DNA from: Brevibacillus sp.
GTDB lineage: Bacteria; Bacillota; Bacilli; Brevibacillales; Brevibacillaceae
DNA length: 64,000 nucleotides
Direction of reading: 5' to 3'
NCBI GenBank assembly: GCA_017656235.1
Contig: JACDOF010000001.1
Location: forward strand, 434,001 to 498,000
In this document: in pieces, positions 36,763 through 45,299 of the stretch
Layout of the letters: every line of letters begins with the position of its first letter
Numbering within the stretch: position 1 is the stretch's first letter
The notes under the pieces: model-generated
Database searches by the model: none
The model's input: the letters and a program-made list of their open reading frames with translations, nothing else
What the model was told of the DNA's origin: nothing
Program-made: the position numbers and the translations under genes

Positions 36763-36885
36763 GTATTTGCGTGGTGTTTCATACTTTTTTCGCTAATTTC
36801 TTTCGCCCATTTTTAGGTAAAACTGAACAACCGTGCCCTGCCGGCGCGGATTCAGCGGACCGAGCAAGCATCGGTCTTGTTTTTT
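36763..36885 (+). ncRNA. Candidate small RNA or attenuated rny leader
   Basis: The stretch between a consensus SigA promoter (36727-36756) and a terminator (36858-36885: GACCGA-gcaagca-TCGGTC then TTGTTTTTT). The predicted transcript is roughly 120 nt and contains no convincing ORF with a ribosome site. It could be an independent sRNA or a leader whose terminator controls rny. No known riboswitch class is recognised. Confidence 0.5.
36858..36885 (+). terminator. Terminator in the rny leader region
   Basis: GACCGA-gcaagca-TCGGTC followed by TTGTTTTTT. Confidence 0.8.
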
Positions 36886-36973
36886 ACCATGTCGGCAGAC
36901 AAAAGGCATGCGGTTGTCTCACAACAAGACGGAACGTGCAGTACCTCATGTATCTGTAGGGAACGCATGGAAG

Positions 36974-37048
36974 ATGAATGAATCTCAGGAAAGCGGGGAG
37001 ATGTCGGACCATAAGGAGGTGAATCAACATAGGAGCGATTTTCTATAA
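36974..37048 (+). CDS. Possible 24-residue upstream ORF overlapping the rny start
   Basis: ATG 36974 to TAA 37048 would encode a short hydrophilic peptide ([20 protein letters not shown]...). Its last codons overlap the first 20 bases of rny. An AGGGAA is about 11 bases upstream. It could be a leader peptide that couples translation to rny. Coding is unproven. Confidence 0.3.
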   Translation: MNESQESGEMSDHKEVNQHRSDFL

Positions 37049-38582
37049 TCCGATTGTGATGATCCTGTTGCTCGTTATGCTGGCCGCAGGCGTCGGTATC
37101 GGCTATCTCGTGCGCAAATCGATTGCGGAAGCCAAGATCTCCAGTGCGGAAGAAGCTGCCAGGCAGATCATAGAAAAGGCCAAGCGGGAAGCTGAGGCGA
37201 TCAGCAAGGAAAAGGTGCTGGAGGCGAAGGACGAGGTGTTCAAGCTGCGTGCTGACGCCGAGCACGAACTGCGTGAACGCCGCAATGAAATCCAGCGCCA
37301 GGAAAGACGCATTCTGCAGAAAGAAGAGACGCTTGACCGCAAGCTGGAACAGTTGGAGCGAAAAGAAAGCGAGCTCGTTGAGCGCGAGAAGGCCGTCACC
37401 GAACTGCAGGCCAAAGCAGAGCAATTATATAAAGAGCAGGTTGCCGAGTTGGAGCGCATCTCCGGGTTGACGCAGGAAGAGGCGAAGAAGCTGATCCTGA
37501 CCAACGTGGAGAATGAGGTTCGCCACGACATGGCAATCATGATCAAGGAAATCGAAACACAGGCGAAGGAAGAAGCCGACAAGAAAGCACGCGAGATCAT
37601 CACTACCGCTATTCAGCGTTGTGCAGCAGACCATGTGGCGGAAACCACCGTATCCGTCGTGACGCTGCCTAACGACGAAATGAAGGGGCGGATTATCGGT
37701 CGCGAAGGCCGCAACATTCGTGCACTGGAGACGCTTACCGGGATTGATTTGATCATCGACGATACGCCGGAAGCGGTGATTCTCTCCGGTTTTGATCCAA
37801 TCCGCAGAGAGATCGCCAAAACCGCGCTCGACAAGCTGGTAGCCGATGGGCGCATCCACCCGGCCCGTATCGAGGAGATGGTGGAAAAGGCACGCCGTGA
37901 AGTAGACGAGCGAATCCGTGAGTACGGGGAACAAGCTACGTTTGAGACGGACGTGCACGGACTTCATCCAGACCTGATCAAAATCCTCGGTCGTCTGCGT
38001 TACCGAACCAGCTACGGCCAAAATGTGCTGAAGCACTCCATGGAAGTGGCTCATCTGGCAGGACTGATGGCTGCGGAGATGAACGAGGACGTGAAGCTGG
38101 CCAAACGTGCCGGACTGCTGCACGATATTGGCAAAGCGATCGATCACGAAGTGGAAGGCTCGCATGTGGAAATCGGTGTCGAACTAGCGAAAAAATACAA
38201 TGAGCACCCTGTTGTCATTAACAGTATCGCATCTCACCACGGCGATACTGAGCCGACTTCCGTCATCGCCATGCTCGTCGGAGCTGCTGACGCTCTGTCG
38301 GCTGCGCGTCCGGGTGCCCGCCGGGAGACGCTGGAGACCTATATCAAACGTTTGGAGAAACTGGAAGAGATCTCCGAGTCGTTTGAAGGGGTGGAAAAAT
38401 CGTACGCGATCCAGGCCGGACGTGAAGTTCGCGTCATGGTACAGCCGGACCGAATTGATGACGCTGAAGCAGTTCGCCTCGCTCGCGAGATAACCAAACG
38501 GATCGAAAGTGAACTGGACTACCCTGGTCACATCAAGGTGACGGTGATTCGCGAGACGCGGGCGGTCGAATACGCAAAATAA
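37029..38582 (+). CDS. rny: Ribonuclease Y (apparent AUA start)
   Basis: RNase Y, the membrane-bound endonuclease that starts mRNA decay in Bacilli. One N-terminal membrane helix, a long charged coiled coil (~30-170), a KH domain ([15 protein letters not shown]) and an HD domain ([10 protein letters not shown]). The frame is open only from 37023. The perfect ribosome site AAGGAGGTGA (37013-37022) is 6 bases from ATA 37029, giving 517 residues, close to B. subtilis (520). The first GTG (37056) or ATG (37059) has no ribosome site. A non-canonical AUA start is therefore likely, or a base error at that position. Confidence 0.9.
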   Translation: MGAIFYNPIVMILLLVMLAAGVGIGYLVRKSIAEAKISSAEEAARQIIEKAKREAEAISKEKVLEAKDEVFKLRADAEHELRERRNEIQRQERRILQKEETLDRKLEQLERKESELVEREKAVTELQAKAEQLYKEQVAELERISGLTQEEAKKLILTNVENEVRHDMAIMIKEIETQAKEEADKKAREIITTAIQRCAADHVAETTVSVVTLPNDEMKGRIIGREGRNIRALETLTGIDLIIDDTPEAVILSGFDPIRREIAKTALDKLVADGRIHPARIEEMVEKARREVDERIREYGEQATFETDVHGLHPDLIKILGRLRYRTSYGQNVLKHSMEVAHLAGLMAAEMNEDVKLAKRAGLLHDIGKAIDHEVEGSHVEIGVELAKKYNEHPVVINSIASHHGDTEPTSVIAMLVGAADALSAARPGARRETLETYIKRLEKLEEISESFEGVEKSYAIQAGREVRVMVQPDRIDDAEAVRLAREITKRIESELDYPGHIKVTVIRETRAVEYAK

Positions 38583-38609
38583 AGTGGCGCTTACGCCGCT
38601 TTATTTTTT
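38580..38609 (+). terminator. Terminator after rny
   Basis: TAAAGTGGCG-ctta-CGCCGCTTTA followed by TTTTTTT. The stem overlaps the rny stop codon. Confidence 0.88.
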
Positions 38610-38702
38610 TACCGGTCTTTAACCAGGCGCAACCGGCTATTGGTCTTGGAAGATTTTGAGCAGTCTTTTCGTCTATACTAGAAGGTAGTGGAGGTGTCCA
38701 AG

Positions 38703-39497
38703 ATGCGGATTCTGTTTTTGGGCGACATTGTCGGTGCGCCGGGCCGGGATATGGTTATCGAGTATTTGCCGCGGTTGAAGCGGAAGTACCAACCGACATT
38801 TATCCTAGCCAACGGCGAAAACGCTGCGCATGGCCGCGGCATTACCGCAAAGATTGCGCGGGTGCTGCTGGACGCCGGCATTCAGGCGATCACCATGGGA
38901 AACCACACGTGGGACAACAAAGAGGTATTTGAGTTGTTGGAACGGGAACCGCGAGTGATCCGGCCGGCCAACTTTCCGGCGGGCACGCCTGGAACGGGGA
39001 TTACCTATGTGAAAAGCGCACAGGGTGAACTGGCGGTGATCAATTTGCAGGGACGCTCATTCCTGCCGCCGTTGGAGTGCCCGTTTCGGATGGCTGATCT
39101 GTTGGTAGAAGAGGCAAGAAAGCGAACACGACTTATTTTTGTTGATTTTCACGCCGAGGCCACTTCGGAGAAACAGGCGATGGCCTGGTACCTGGACGGC
39201 CGAGTGAGTGCGGTGGTCGGTACCCACACCCACGTGCAGACCGGAGATGAACGGATTTTGCCCGGCGGTACCGGTTATCTGACTGACGTGGGGATGTGCG
39301 GGCCAATGGATGGCATCCTTGGAATGGATCGAGAAGCGGTCATCAAGAAGTTTCTTACTCAACTTCCCGTGCGCTTTGAAGTGGCGGGAGGGGCCTCCCA
39401 GATCAACGCGGTGTTATTTACGCTGGACAGCGTCAGTGGACGCGCGAGCGATGTGGAGCGAATCAGAATTGACGCGGACCACCCGTTTATGGAATAA
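38703..39497 (+). CDS. ymdB: YmdB family metallophosphoesterase
   Basis: 264 residues from ATG 38703 (GGAGGTG, 6 bases upstream; the GTG at 38688 is rejected). Calcineurin-like phosphoesterase motifs: FLGDIVGAPGRD, NGENAAHGRG, MGNHTWDN, DFHAEATSEKQ, GTHTHVQT. In B. subtilis YmdB is a cyclic-nucleotide phosphodiesterase required for biofilm/motility switching, and it lies directly after rny as here. Cytosolic. Confidence 0.93.
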   Translation: MRILFLGDIVGAPGRDMVIEYLPRLKRKYQPTFILANGENAAHGRGITAKIARVLLDAGIQAITMGNHTWDNKEVFELLEREPRVIRPANFPAGTPGTGITYVKSAQGELAVINLQGRSFLPPLECPFRMADLLVEEARKRTRLIFVDFHAEATSEKQAMAWYLDGRVSAVVGTHTHVQTGDERILPGGTGYLTDVGMCGPMDGILGMDREAVIKKFLTQLPVRFEVAGGASQINAVLFTLDSVSGRASDVERIRIDADHPFME

Positions 39498-39540
39498 TAC
39501 ATCTAGATTTGAATTTTTTGAATTTTTGGCGTCGACTTGC

Positions 39541-39567
39541 AGGAATTTTTGAGGGTAATGCGAATAT
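39541..39567 (+). promoter_or_regulatory. SigH-like promoter of spoVS
   Basis: AGGAATT (39541-39547) and GAATAT (39562-39567) with spacing close to the SigH consensus RNAGGAWWW-N11/12-RNNGAATWW. spoVS is SigH-dependent in B. subtilis, which fits. The gene start is 47 bases downstream. Confidence 0.65.
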
Positions 39568-39613
39568 CATTCTAATGATGACAGGATTTCTATCAGACGG
39601 GAGGTTCAAAAGG

Positions 39614-39874
39614 ATGGAAGTATTAAAAGTTTCAGCAAAATCCAACCCCAATTCTGTCGCTGGTGCCCTCGCAGGTGTTCTCCGCGAACGCGGAGCAGCC
39701 GAGATTCAAGCCATCGGCGCCGGGGCGCTTAACCAAGCTGTCAAAGCAGTAGCAATTGCACGAGGGTTCGTAGCGCCTAGCGGTGTTGACCTCATCTGCA
39801 TCCCTGCCTTTACCGATATCGTGATTGACGGAGAAGAACGTACGGCTATCAAGCTGATTGTCGAGCCGAGATAA
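39614..39874 (+). CDS. spoVS: Stage V sporulation protein S
   Basis: 86 residues, the invariant SpoVS/Alba-like fold (MEVLKVSAKSNPNSVAGALA...). It is one of the most conserved sporulation proteins and affects septum formation, coat assembly and engulfment. ATG 39614 is chosen; the longer frame from 39509 runs through the SigH-like promoter. Ribosome site GGGAGG. Confidence 0.96.
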   Translation: MEVLKVSAKSNPNSVAGALAGVLRERGAAEIQAIGAGALNQAVKAVAIARGFVAPSGVDLICIPAFTDIVIDGEERTAIKLIVEPR

Positions 39875-39903
39875 TAGAACGCGCGATACAAAATGTATGC
39901 TCG

Positions 39904-39936
39904 CCTGTTTGTTCGAAAGAATAAACAGGTTTTTTT
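39904..39936 (+). terminator. Terminator after spoVS
   Basis: CCTGTTT-g-TTC-gaaa-GAA-t-AAACAGG followed by TTTTTTT. Confidence 0.9.
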
Positions 39937-39965
39937 CATGTCTAAAAGAGGAAAAACAACAGTGA

Positions 39966-40290
39966 GAGAAATCTCCGCTGCAGATTGCAGACAAAGTGTC
40001 GTGAATACGAGTGGGGCGTTTTTCGCGCTCACGTAAGGTGGCCAACCAGCGAAGATGCAGTTCAAGATCGCTCCACGACGATCCGCAGGGGCAGCGGCAA
40101 AACGATGTCCCGCAGCGACGTGAAGCTGTTGCCGCTGCGAACGACTTTGCCAACCTTCCAAGCGGAGCAAGACCGCAGCGGGCAGTTGTGCATCTTTGCT
40201 GGTCAGGCAACAGCGCGAGCAGGACGATTGGTCCCTTCGGGACACTTTTTCTCCAGTTTGAAGCGGAGAAATCTCCGCTGCTGCCCATTG
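39966..40290 (-). repeat. Dispersed fold-back repeat, longest copy, in the spoVS-korA gap
   Basis: About 325 bases, inverted relative to copies at 1, 50775 and 55376. Arms 40041-40059 and 40189-40208 pair almost completely. An inner perfect stem GCAGCGGCAA (40091-40100) pairs with TTGCCGCTGC (40129-40138). A near-palindrome GCGGAGAAATCTCCGC (40264-40279) recurs in part at 39965-39978. Long overlapping frames occur on both strands, but none is conserved between copies (13-base length difference in an aligned segment). Within the 840-base gap 39875-40713, the rest holds only promoters. Confidence 0.8.
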
Positions 40291-40450
40291 CTTGCAGATG
40301 GATATCGTGCAGCGGGTTTTATCCGGGCAAAAGGGGGCAATTCTGTTACTGGTACCGTATCGGATCGCGGCAAAGAGAAGGCCGGGCAGAGGCGGCTCCT
40401 CGACCGCGAAGCAGGAACTTATAGGAAAAAAATTTATGGTGGAAAACAGG

Positions 40451-40478
40451 TTGCACGTTTTTGACAGCGTGCTACAAT
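40451..40478 (+). promoter_or_regulatory. korAB promoter, distal
   Basis: TTGCAC (40451-40456), 16 bases, TACAAT (40473-40478). It is 235 bases upstream of korA. Confidence 0.5.
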
Positions 40479-40549
40479 GGTAGTAGGAAGTTATTAATGA
40501 ACTAGGTACATCATACGAATCATTCCAAAAGTATTTTTAGTAAAAGCAC

Positions 40550-40578
40550 TTGCATTTTCGCATGGCTAGGACTACAAT
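40550..40578 (+). promoter_or_regulatory. korAB promoter, proximal
   Basis: TTGCAT (40550-40555), 17 bases, TACAAT (40573-40578). It leaves a leader of about 130 bases before korA. Confidence 0.6.
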
Positions 40579-40713
40579 TGGAAAAGCTCATACACATTTT
40601 GTTCACAACTCATGCAGACACGATTCGTGTTGGGGTTATGTGGGAACGCGGCACGGATGGATGAGTGGATGCAGGTGAACAGCTTTTCATAGTAATTGAA
40701 GGGGTGTAAACAG

Positions 40714-42492
40714 ATGATTAGTCAACTTTCTTGGAAAGTTGGAGGACAGCAAGGGGAAGGTATTGAGAGTACCGGGGAAATCTTCTCCATCGCGATGAAC
40801 CGCATGGGCTACTACCTGTACGGTTATCGCCACTTCTCATCCCGCATCAAAGGCGGACACACGAACAACAAGATCCGTGTGAGCACGACACCGGCACGAG
40901 CCATTTCCGACGTGCTGGACATTCTTGTCGCCTTTGACCAGGAGACCATCGACCTGAATGCGCACGAATTGCGCGAAGGCGGTATCATCATCGCCGATGC
41001 CAAGTTTAATCCGACACTTCCCGAAGGGTTGAAACCGGTTCGCCTGTTTGCCGTGCCGTTGACGCAGATCGCTGACGAACTGGGAACCTCCCTGATGAAA
41101 AACATGGTGTCGATTGGTGCAACCAGCGCAATTCTCGGCATCCCTGTAGAGTCATACCGCAACATTGTCGAGGACATGTTCCTTCGCAAAGGGGAAAAAG
41201 TGGTCGAGAAGAACATGGAGGCAATCAAGCGCGGTGCTGAATTCGTAAATGAACTGACAGGCGGTCAACTGCCTGATTTCCAACTGGCCAAAGCAGATGG
41301 CCGCAAACGTCTGTTTATGATTGGTAACGATGCAATCGGCCTTGGCTGTATTGCGGCCGGTGTTCGTTTTATGCCGGCATACCCGATTACCCCTGCATCT
41401 GAAATCATGGAATACCTGATCAAACGGCTGCCCAAGTTTGGCGGCACTGTTATCCAAACCGAAGATGAAATCGCTGCCGTTACGATGGCGATTGGTGCCA
41501 ACTACGGTGGTGTACGTGCCCTGACCGCTTCTGCTGGACCAGGTCTGTCCCTGATGATGGAGGCAATCGGACTGGCCGGGATGACAGAAACTCCTGTGGT
41601 TATCGTCGATACGCAGCGCGGGGGTCCGTCTACCGGTCTGCCGACCAAACAGGAGCAGTCCGACGTGATGGCGATGATTTACGGTACCCACGGGGAAATT
41701 CCCAAAGTGGTCATGGCTCCGACCTCTGTGGAAGATTGTTTCTACGATACGGTTGAGGCGTTTAACATTGCCGAAGAATATCAGGTTCCGGTTATCTTGA
41801 TGACCGATATGGCGCTGTCCCTCGGGAAACAGACGGTTGAACCGTTTGATTTCGGCAGGGTGCAGATCCGCCGCGGCAAGCTGTTGGCCGGTCAGGAACT
41901 GCCTGCTGTGGAACAAAACGAACTGTTCAAACGCTATGAATTGACCGACGACGGCATCTCGCCCCGACCGATTCCAGGGCAAAAGTACGGCATTCACCAC
42001 GTAACCGGGGTAGAGCACGCTGAAACCGGCAGACCGTCGGAAAGTCCGGTCAACCGCAAGCAGCAAATGGATAAACGCATGAAGAAGCTGCAAGGACTGG
42101 TTCAGAAGTTCCCGAATCCTGTCCTGTTTGATGCTCCGCACAGCGAGCCGGACGTGCTGGTCGTCGGGATCAACTCCACGATCGGCGCAATCGCGGAGGC
42201 GAAAGCGAGACTGGAGCAGGAAGGTATCAAAGTGAACCACGCACAGCTTCGCCTGCTGCATCCATTCCCGACCGACGCGATCAAACCGTATGTGGAAAAA
42301 GCGAAGCAGGTCATCGTCGTGGAGAACAACGCAACCGCCCAGATTGCTGGCTTGTTGAAGCTGAATGTCGGCTCCGCCGAAAAAATCCAATCCGTATTGA
42401 AATATGACGGAAACCCGTTCTTACCATCCGAAATCTATAGCGAAATCAAGGGGTTGATGAAACATGGCGACGTTCAAAGAGTTTCGCAATAA
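40714..42492 (+). CDS. korA: 2-oxoacid:ferredoxin oxidoreductase, alpha subunit
   Basis: 592 residues, a fused gamma-alpha subunit. The N-terminal gamma domain (WKVGGQQGEGIESTGEI, RIKGGHTNNKI) is followed by the alpha/pyrimidine domain (FMPAYPITPASEIMEYL, TEDEIAAVTMAIGANYGGVRALTASAGPG). With KorB it oxidatively decarboxylates a 2-oxoacid, most often 2-oxoglutarate, to acyl-CoA and reduces ferredoxin. ATG 40714 follows AGGGGTG; the TTG at 40696 is rejected. Overlaps korB by 29 bases. Substrate inferred. Confidence 0.92.
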   Translation: MISQLSWKVGGQQGEGIESTGEIFSIAMNRMGYYLYGYRHFSSRIKGGHTNNKIRVSTTPARAISDVLDILVAFDQETIDLNAHELREGGIIIADAKFNPTLPEGLKPVRLFAVPLTQIADELGTSLMKNMVSIGATSAILGIPVESYRNIVEDMFLRKGEKVVEKNMEAIKRGAEFVNELTGGQLPDFQLAKADGRKRLFMIGNDAIGLGCIAAGVRFMPAYPITPASEIMEYLIKRLPKFGGTVIQTEDEIAAVTMAIGANYGGVRALTASAGPGLSLMMEAIGLAGMTETPVVIVDTQRGGPSTGLPTKQEQSDVMAMIYGTHGEIPKVVMAPTSVEDCFYDTVEAFNIAEEYQVPVILMTDMALSLGKQTVEPFDFGRVQIRRGKLLAGQELPAVEQNELFKRYELTDDGISPRPIPGQKYGIHHVTGVEHAETGRPSESPVNRKQQMDKRMKKLQGLVQKFPNPVLFDAPHSEPDVLVVGINSTIGAIAEAKARLEQEGIKVNHAQLRLLHPFPTDAIKPYVEKAKQVIVVENNATAQIAGLLKLNVGSAEKIQSVLKYDGNPFLPSEIYSEIKGLMKHGDVQRVSQ

Positions 42493-43330
42493 CGTTAAGC
42501 CGAACTGGTGCCCAGGTTGCGGTGACTTCTCTGTACAAGCTGCGATCCAACGGGCAGCCGCCAATGTCGGATTGGAACCTGAGCAGCTGGCGATTGTTTC
42601 CGGGATTGGCTGTTCCGGCCGGATTTCCGGTTATATTAACTGCTATGGCTTCCACGGCATCCATGGCCGTGCCCTGCCGATTGCGCAGGGGCTGAAGATG
42701 GCCAACCGCGAACTGACTGTCATTGCATCTGGTGGTGACGGTGACGGGTTTGCGATCGGGATGGGGCATACGGTTCATGCGATTCGCCGCAACATGGACA
42801 TCACTTATATCGTCATGGACAACCAGATTTACGGTTTGACCAAGGGGCAGACGTCGCCGCGCTCCGCGACCGGTTTTGTCACCAAGTCGACCCCGCAGGG
42901 TTCCATTGAGTCGGCCATTTCGCCGGTCGAACTGGCCTTGTCGGCTGGGGCCACCTTTGTAGCGCAATCGTTCTCAAGTGACCTGAAAGGTCTTACGGAG
43001 TTAATCGAGTTGGGCATCAAGCATAAAGGTTTCTCCTTGATCAACGTATTCAGTCCATGCGTTACCTATAACAAGGTGAACACCTACGACTGGTTTAAGG
43101 AGAATGTCGTGCCGGTTGAATCGATCGAGGGTTACGATCCCCACGACAGAATCAAGGCGATGTCTTATTCAATGGCGCATAACGGTCTGTTGGTCGGCCT
43201 CATTTACCAGAACACCGAGCAGAAGGCTTACGAGGATCTGGTACCCGGTTTCAAGGAGCAGGGATTGGCCAACCAGGACATCAGTATCTCGAAAGAAGAT
43301 TTCGAAAAGCTGGTGGCAGAGTTCGCGTAA
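42464..43330 (+). CDS. korB: 2-oxoacid:ferredoxin oxidoreductase, beta subunit
   Basis: 288 residues. Thiamine-diphosphate site GDGDGFAIGMGH with NMDITYIVMDNQIYGLTKGQ. Iron-sulfur cysteines in NWCPGCGD (near residue 16), GIGCSGR and the FSPCVTYN segment fit one [4Fe-4S] cluster. The start lies inside the end of korA, so the two subunits are translationally coupled. No separate ferredoxin-type delta subunit is nearby. Confidence 0.93.
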   Translation: MATFKEFRNNVKPNWCPGCGDFSVQAAIQRAAANVGLEPEQLAIVSGIGCSGRISGYINCYGFHGIHGRALPIAQGLKMANRELTVIASGGDGDGFAIGMGHTVHAIRRNMDITYIVMDNQIYGLTKGQTSPRSATGFVTKSTPQGSIESAISPVELALSAGATFVAQSFSSDLKGLTELIELGIKHKGFSLINVFSPCVTYNKVNTYDWFKENVVPVESIEGYDPHDRIKAMSYSMAHNGLLVGLIYQNTEQKAYEDLVPGFKEQGLANQDISISKEDFEKLVAEFA

Positions 43331-43347
43331 TCACCTCACGTTACGAG

Positions 43348-43377
43348 CCTCTCCGTGTGTACGGAGAGGTTTTTTTA
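43348..43377 (+). terminator. Terminator after korB
   Basis: CCTCTCCGT-gtgt-ACGGAGAGG followed by eight T. It also separates korAB from the convergent transporter gene. Confidence 0.9.
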
Positions 43378-44427
43378 CTTTCTGCCGGCGATTCCTTCCA
43401 ACTGCCGATATCCCAGCATCAGCAGGAACAGAACCACGATCTGCCCGAAAAGGGGATACAATAAAGAGAGCAGCGACGTGAAGCCGACAAAACTGACCAG
43501 ATAGCAGGTCAACAGAATCATCAGTACAATCAAGGCAGGGGAAAGTGAGAGGATACCCTTCATCTGCTGGACCAGGCCGTAGACGTTGGCTGCCAGGGTG
43601 GAGAACACTTCGGCGTAGACGAGCAGGGCAAAGAGAAACGCGATCCACTGACCCAGTTCTGACAGCATGAAAATCATTGGCATGTCCGCACTGCTTACCT
43701 GCGGCATGTGTGCCGCCATCGAGGCATAAGCCAGCAGGAGCAGTATACCGATGCCGATCCCCCCAAGAAAACCGCCGATGATCAGCGGTCTTTCACTGCT
43801 GCTGTCCCGGCCAATCGGTACCAGAACCGCCTGGGTCAGCGATACATTGAGCGCTACATAGTAAAGAGGGGAACTGAGCCAGATCCAGGGTTTGACCGTT
43901 TCGATGAAGACACCTGAGCTTGAAATGTCATCCCAAGGTTCACTGTAGACGAAGACCAGAACGGTAAATCCGATCAAGGTCGGCACAAACAGGCTGTTTA
44001 TCGAGTGGATGGCCGTCAATCCTCTTACGACAACCAAAAAGATTGCGATCATGCTAAGCCAGATGCCGATCTGAGCCGGAAGGTGAAAACTGCCCGAGAA
44101 CAGCGTCCCCGCAGCGGCCAGCATGACAGAGGTGGTTCCGAGCAGTACGGCAATCAATGTGAGATTAAACAGGGTGCCAGCTACGCTGCCGAACAGGTAA
44201 AGGTTGATTTCCTGAAACGAGTTGGCCCGCAGACGGTAGGCCAGAATCATCACCCGTACCCCAGCCCATACAAACAGCAGTGTTGCAAGGATAATACCGA
44301 TCAAGCCCTGGATGCCGTACTGGACAAAGAAATGGAGAATTTCCCGACCGGAGGCGAAGCCGGCGCCAACTACCGTACCGATGTAGGTAAAAGCGATCTG
44401 CAGGCTTTGTTTCCATGTCTTGACCAT
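43375..44427 (-). CDS. YkvI family membrane protein (transporter-like)
   Basis: 350 residues with about ten membrane helices, APC/LeuT-like superfamily, YkvI type. Signature SLQIAFTYIGTVVGAGFASGREI at the N-terminus. GGACAGGAGGTCGGTG directly precedes the start at 44427; the extension to 44472 is not needed. It is convergent with korAB and divergent from mnmM. Transport substrate unknown. Confidence 0.85.
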   Translation of the reverse strand: MVKTWKQSLQIAFTYIGTVVGAGFASGREILHFFVQYGIQGLIGIILATLLFVWAGVRVMILAYRLRANSFQEINLYLFGSVAGTLFNLTLIAVLLGTTSVMLAAAGTLFSGSFHLPAQIGIWLSMIAIFLVVVRGLTAIHSINSLFVPTLIGFTVLVFVYSEPWDDISSSGVFIETVKPWIWLSSPLYYVALNVSLTQAVLVPIGRDSSSERPLIIGGFLGGIGIGILLLLAYASMAAHMPQVSSADMPMIFMLSELGQWIAFLFALLVYAEVFSTLAANVYGLVQQMKGILSLSPALIVLMILLTCYLVSFVGFTSLLSLLYPLFGQIVVLFLLMLGYRQLEGIAGRK

Positions 44428-44554
44428 CACCGACCTCCTGTCCCCACTTACTTCCATCCTATGAGTTGGCATGGGAATTCATGCGCTTCATCATCTTCGC
44501 TGCGATTGCGCAACACAACCAATGACGATCTTGACAAAAGGGAGAGAAGGACAC

Positions 44555-45109
44555 ATGCTGCCAAACGTATTGGAAGTAGCAAGACAACTGATACGCGAAC
44601 GCGTGACGACAGGGGCGACAGTCGTCGATGCGACGATGGGGAACGGAAATGATACGTTGTTTCTCGCCCAGTTGGTGGGAGCGAGGGGCCGGGTTATCGC
44701 CTACGACATTCAGCCGCAAGCGATCGACAACACCAGGATGCGGCTCGAGCGGGAAAACGTACTGGATAGGGTGGAATTGCGGCTGGACAGTCACGAAAAG
44801 ATGAGTCAGCTGACTGAACCGGTTTCAGCGATAATGTTTAATCTGGGCTACCTGCCCGGCGGAAACAAGCAGATCACCACCAAGGCATCCAGTACGATCA
44901 AGGCGATTGAGGCTGGAATGGGCACACTAAAACCAGGGGGGATCATGACGATTGTCGTCTATTGGGGGCACCCGGCCGGAGTGGCGGAGAAGGAAGCCGT
45001 CGAGACGTTTTGCGCGGAATTGCCGCAAACCGAATACCTGGTGCTCAAATACCAATACCTGAACCAGCGAAACCAGGCTCCCTTTTTATTGGCTGTTGAA
45101 CGGAGGTGA
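44555..45109 (+). CDS. mnmM: Class I SAM methyltransferase MnmM (YtqB)
   Basis: 184 residues from ATG 44555 (GGGAGAGAAGGA). SAM-binding motif VVDATMGNGNDTLFLA near residue 26, and MFNLGYLPGGNKQITT, the NLGYLPGG signature of the YtqB family. The B. subtilis homologue methylates nm5s2U34 of tRNA wobble position to mnm5s2U. The longer frame from 44471 overlaps the divergent gene's upstream region and is rejected. No clear terminator before tdh. Confidence 0.87.
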   Translation: MLPNVLEVARQLIRERVTTGATVVDATMGNGNDTLFLAQLVGARGRVIAYDIQPQAIDNTRMRLERENVLDRVELRLDSHEKMSQLTEPVSAIMFNLGYLPGGNKQITTKASSTIKAIEAGMGTLKPGGIMTIVVYWGHPAGVAEKEAVETFCAELPQTEYLVLKYQYLNQRNQAPFLLAVERR

Positions 45110-45299
45110 GTCCTCGCAGGGTGAACATTTGTGCATTTTTTCACTTCAATGTCTCTTCCATATGGACACAAACGGCAACAATATGCTATGCTGACTGTAA
45201 CTAGCAGACGCTGCCACTACGATGCTGAAAGGACAGATTATCATGGGAACGATTACGAATGAAGTCAGCAGGCTGCGCAAACATACCGGAAAGAGAACG

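Noticed and set aside
36911-36937. GGTTGTCTCACAAC shared with 27334-27347, possible regulatory repeat.
   Set aside because: A 14-base match is expected by chance several times in 64 kb, and flanks do not align.
39505-39570. A short A/T-rich frame upstream of spoVS in frame with it (start 39509).
   Set aside because: It spans the SigH-like promoter and lacks a ribosome site; the known SpoVS length (86) fits ATG 39614.
39706-40424. Long overlapping reading frames on both strands in the spoVS-korA gap (e.g. 39706-40245 minus, 40011-40424 plus).
   Set aside because: They lie in the repeat copy, have no ribosome site, odd composition (Arg/Ser/Cys-rich), and the aligned 50-kb copy differs by a 13-base indel that breaks the frames.
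43331-43377. The korB terminator as a bidirectional terminator for the convergent YkvI-type gene.
   Set aside because: On the minus strand no U-run follows the hairpin, and the stem lies at the gene's own stop, so only the plus-strand role is supported.
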